DNA of 64,000 nucleotides from Cytobacillus oceanisediminis (GTDB lineage Bacteria > Bacillota > Bacilli > Bacillales > Cytobacillaceae). Positions 62,427 to 64,000 of the stretch are shown here, piece after piece. The position numbers and the translations under genes are program-made. The stretch spans positions 62,001 to 126,000 of the forward strand of contig NZ_QGTW01000016.1 in assembly GCF_003182355.1 (NCBI RefSeq), written 5' to 3'. The notes below the pieces were generated by a model that worked only from the letters and a program-made list of their open reading frames with translations, ran no database searches and had not been told where the DNA came from. The first letter of the stretch is position 1, and every line of letters starts with the position of its first letter.

Positions 62427-62822
62427 TTGCCAAAAGGGTTGCTTCATCATATTGAGTTGTACGTATCTAATTTGGAAAAATCGGTGGAATTTTGGGGATG
62501 GTTGCTTCAAGAATTAGGATATAGCTCTTTTCAAAAATGGGAATGTGGGCAAAGCTGGAGATTAGATGGTACCTATATTGTTTTTGTACAGGCAGAGGAA
62601 CGATTCCTTGATATTCAATACCATAGGTGCCGAGTAGGGCTGAACCATCTAGCATTTTACGCTGAGTCACGCCTTCACGTTGATGAAATAACAAAAGTAT
62701 TAGAGTCTAAAGGGGTAAATATCCTTTATAAAAACAAACATCCATTTGCTGGAGGATATAATCATTACGCAGTCTATTTAGAAGACCCTGATAGGATTAA
62801 AGTTGAACTGGTAGCTCTATAA
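62427..62822 (+). CDS. VOC-family (glyoxalase/bleomycin-resistance fold) protein
   Basis: The 131-residue protein has the paired beta-alpha-beta-beta-beta modules of the VOC fold: HHIELYVSNLEKSVEFWGWLLQELGY, then GLNHLAFYAESRLHVDEI and YAVYLEDPDRIKVELVA. His in the first strand and Glu in the last are candidate metal ligands. The start codon is TTG 62427 behind AGGGGGAAA. Function unknown; many such proteins are hydrolases or dioxygenases of small molecules. Confidence 0.84.
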   Translation: MPKGLLHHIELYVSNLEKSVEFWGWLLQELGYSSFQKWECGQSWRLDGTYIVFVQAEERFLDIQYHRCRVGLNHLAFYAESRLHVDEITKVLESKGVNILYKNKHPFAGGYNHYAVYLEDPDRIKVELVAL

Positions 62823-62919
62823 TGTAATGGAGTAGATGATCTTTCTTATTAAGCTAACGGAGTAGGATAGTTGAATAGGGATTATGGTGTAAGGAGTATA
62901 TTTAAAAGGAGATTTAATA

Positions 62920-63165
62920 ATGGAACATTTTAAAAATAAAGTTGCCTGGTGTCCAATTTGTTCTCAGGGGTGGGTAGAGATAGTAAAAGATGTTGGAACT
63001 GATGACCTTTATGTGTTGTGTGATGAATGTCTAAATGAATGGAATCATCCAGAAAATATCGAGGTATCAACAGCAAGAACGGAAATTAATGATAATCGAG
63101 TAAATACACCAACAGACGAAGAGATTCGAAGTGCCAACTGGGAAAAATATATTATCAATGAGTAA
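62920..63165 (+). CDS. Small zinc-ribbon-like protein
   Basis: The 81-residue protein has four cysteines spaced as in zinc ribbons: C11-PI-C14 and C34-DE-C37, in WCPICSQGW and VLCDECLNEW. The C-terminal half is polar and acidic. ATG 62920 follows AAAGGAGA. I do not recognise a named family; zinc binding is inferred from the spacing. Confidence 0.7.
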   Translation: MEHFKNKVAWCPICSQGWVEIVKDVGTDDLYVLCDECLNEWNHPENIEVSTARTEINDNRVNTPTDEEIRSANWEKYIINE

Positions 63166-63323
63166 TGTTTAAATTCAACTAACAGGGGTGCATTACTTTA
63201 AGATCCAGTTGCCATCTCAGCCAGCATTTTTCTTATTGTACAAACGGGGCAGTTTAGTGAAGATGGAGTCTGGAATAGCGAAAGAGAAGAATAAAAGAAC
63301 CTTAATCGGGGAGTGGGAACAGA

Positions 63324-64000
63324 ATGATTAAAGCTGTTATATTCGATTTAGACGGAACTTTGTTAAATAGAGATGAATCAGTAAAAATGTTTATACAGAA
63401 GCAATACGACAGACTAAATAAATTGGTAGGTCATATACCTAAAGAGAAATACGTAAGAAGATTTATTGAAATAGATAATCGTGGATATGTTTGGAAAGAT
63501 AAAGTATATCAACAACTAGTCAATGAATTTGAGATTACTGAAATAACTTGGGAGGAATTACTTCAAGATTATATAAGTCAATTTAAGAATAATTGCATTT
63601 CTTTCCCGAATCTTATAGGTATGCTAGAAGAATTGCGGACCAACAACCTTGTTTTAGGGTTGATTACCAATGGTAAAGGGCAATTTCAGATGGATAACAT
63701 AAGGGCATTGGGAATTGAAGAGTTTTTTGAAATTATTTTAGTATCTGAATGGGAAGGCTTAAAAAAACCTGACCCTCAAATATTTAAGCGAGCCTTGGAC
63801 CAACTTAATGTTTCAGCTAATGAAAGTATATTTGTAGGCGACCATCCAGATAATGATGTAAAAGCTGCCCGAAATGTTGGAATGAAAGGAATTTGGAAAA
63901 AAGATTTTCAATGGAACAATGTCGAAGCAGACTTTATTGTAGATAATTTGGGAGAACTACCTTTAATCATTGAAAATTTAAGGCAACAATTTATTGAGCC
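63324..64000 (+). CDS. HAD-family hydrolase (3' end outside window)
   Basis: The open frame from ATG 63324 runs to the last base, giving at least 225 residues. HAD motifs are all present: FDLDGT (motif I, residues 7-12), ITNG (motif II), LKKPDP (motif III Lys) and VGDHPDND (motif IV). The cap after motif I is alpha-helical, as in phosphoglycolate phosphatase-like or YjjG-like nucleotidases. It likely ends just beyond the window. The GGGGAGTGGG site lies at 63308-63317. Confidence 0.85.
   Translation, partial: MIKAVIFDLDGTLLNRDESVKMFIQKQYDRLNKLVGHIPKEKYVRRFIEIDNRGYVWKDKVYQQLVNEFEITEITWEELLQDYISQFKNNCISFPNLIGMLEELRTNNLVLGLITNGKGQFQMDNIRALGIEEFFEIILVSEWEGLKKPDPQIFKRALDQLNVSANESIFVGDHPDNDVKAARNVGMKGIWKKDFQWNNVEADFIVDNLGELPLIIENLRQQFIE

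Larger units (their letters stand above)
60091..63262 (+). repeat. Family of degenerate short intergenic repeats
   Basis: Seven intergenic copies resemble TTCAACTAACGGGGCAGTTT followed by AGTTGAA-like sequence: about 60091-60112, 60901-60929, 61543-61576, 62278-62302, 62851-62878, 63172-63196 and 63237-63262. Each sits shortly after a gene end, several after a GATC-containing lead. A second word, TGCGCATTTCGA with ATATGC after it, occurs near 59164 and 61451. None lies inside an intact gene. Confidence 0.6.

Noticed and set aside
1..64000. CRISPR array, prophage or insertion sequence
   Set aside because: No regularly spaced repeats, no transposase, integrase or phage structural motifs were seen; the duplications are explained by segmental copying.

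Overview
The window looks like the chromosome of a low-GC Bacillaceae-type Firmicute. Supporting signs are AT-rich DNA, strong GGAGG-type ribosome sites, GTG/TTG starts, SigA promoters of the TTGACA-17-TATAAT type, and close relatives of B. subtilis RocG, RocB, PdxS and the YkkC/YkkD pair. No phage, IS element, CRISPR array or rRNA was seen. The species cannot be named from the sequence alone.

Region 1 (1-3.9 kb) is a selenium and glycine reductase block: the C-terminal part of GrdC, a thioredoxin, selenoprotein GrdA (UGA at 1080-1082 plus a SECIS-like hairpin), tRNA-Sec on the minus strand, and SelB. Region 2 (4.1-21.9 kb) holds peptide, amino-acid and heterocycle catabolism modules: a GAF/PucR-type regulator; two M20 amidohydrolases around a DUF3100 membrane pair; an IclR regulator opposite two tandem DDAH-family enzymes, a permease and RocB; and a TetR-NCS1 permease-DUF917-hydantoinase operon behind a clear promoter and operator.

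Region 3 (23-49 kb) is the core: a putrescine/agmatine/GABA catabolic island built around one sigma-54 enhancer-binding protein (27217-29355). Eight -24/-12 promoters of the TGGCAC-N5-TTGCA type precede nhaC, rocG, a decayed rocG copy, two aldehyde dehydrogenases, speB, puuP and a second PuuP-like permease. Seven of the eight have a TATGCA-N4-TGAATA-like dyad upstream, most of them as a tandem pair repeated every 19-20 bp. PuuP imports putrescine, SpeB can make it from agmatine, PatA and the aldehyde dehydrogenase convert it to GABA, and GabT and GabD convert GABA to succinate. The segment rocG-DUF3055-lipoyl-like-EBP-ALDH-patA is present twice. The second copy has lost rocG and the middle of the EBP but keeps its promoters and the lipoyl-like, ALDH and patA genes. 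A pdxS gene with a wrecked pdxT sits between the copies.

Region 4 (44.9-56.6 kb) has three repeats of a PuuP-like permease followed by a YtcJ-type amidohydrolase. The first also carries an N-carbamoylputrescine amidase-like gene. Region 5 (57-64 kb) is a looser accessory area: a permease fossil, a TetR with two matching operators and a YkkCD-like SMR pair plus an SMR fossil, then small stand-alone genes (ABM monooxygenase, frameshifted LRR protein, SnoaL-like, nucleotidyltransferase, VOC, zinc ribbon, HAD). These are separated by degenerate copies of a short intergenic repeat.
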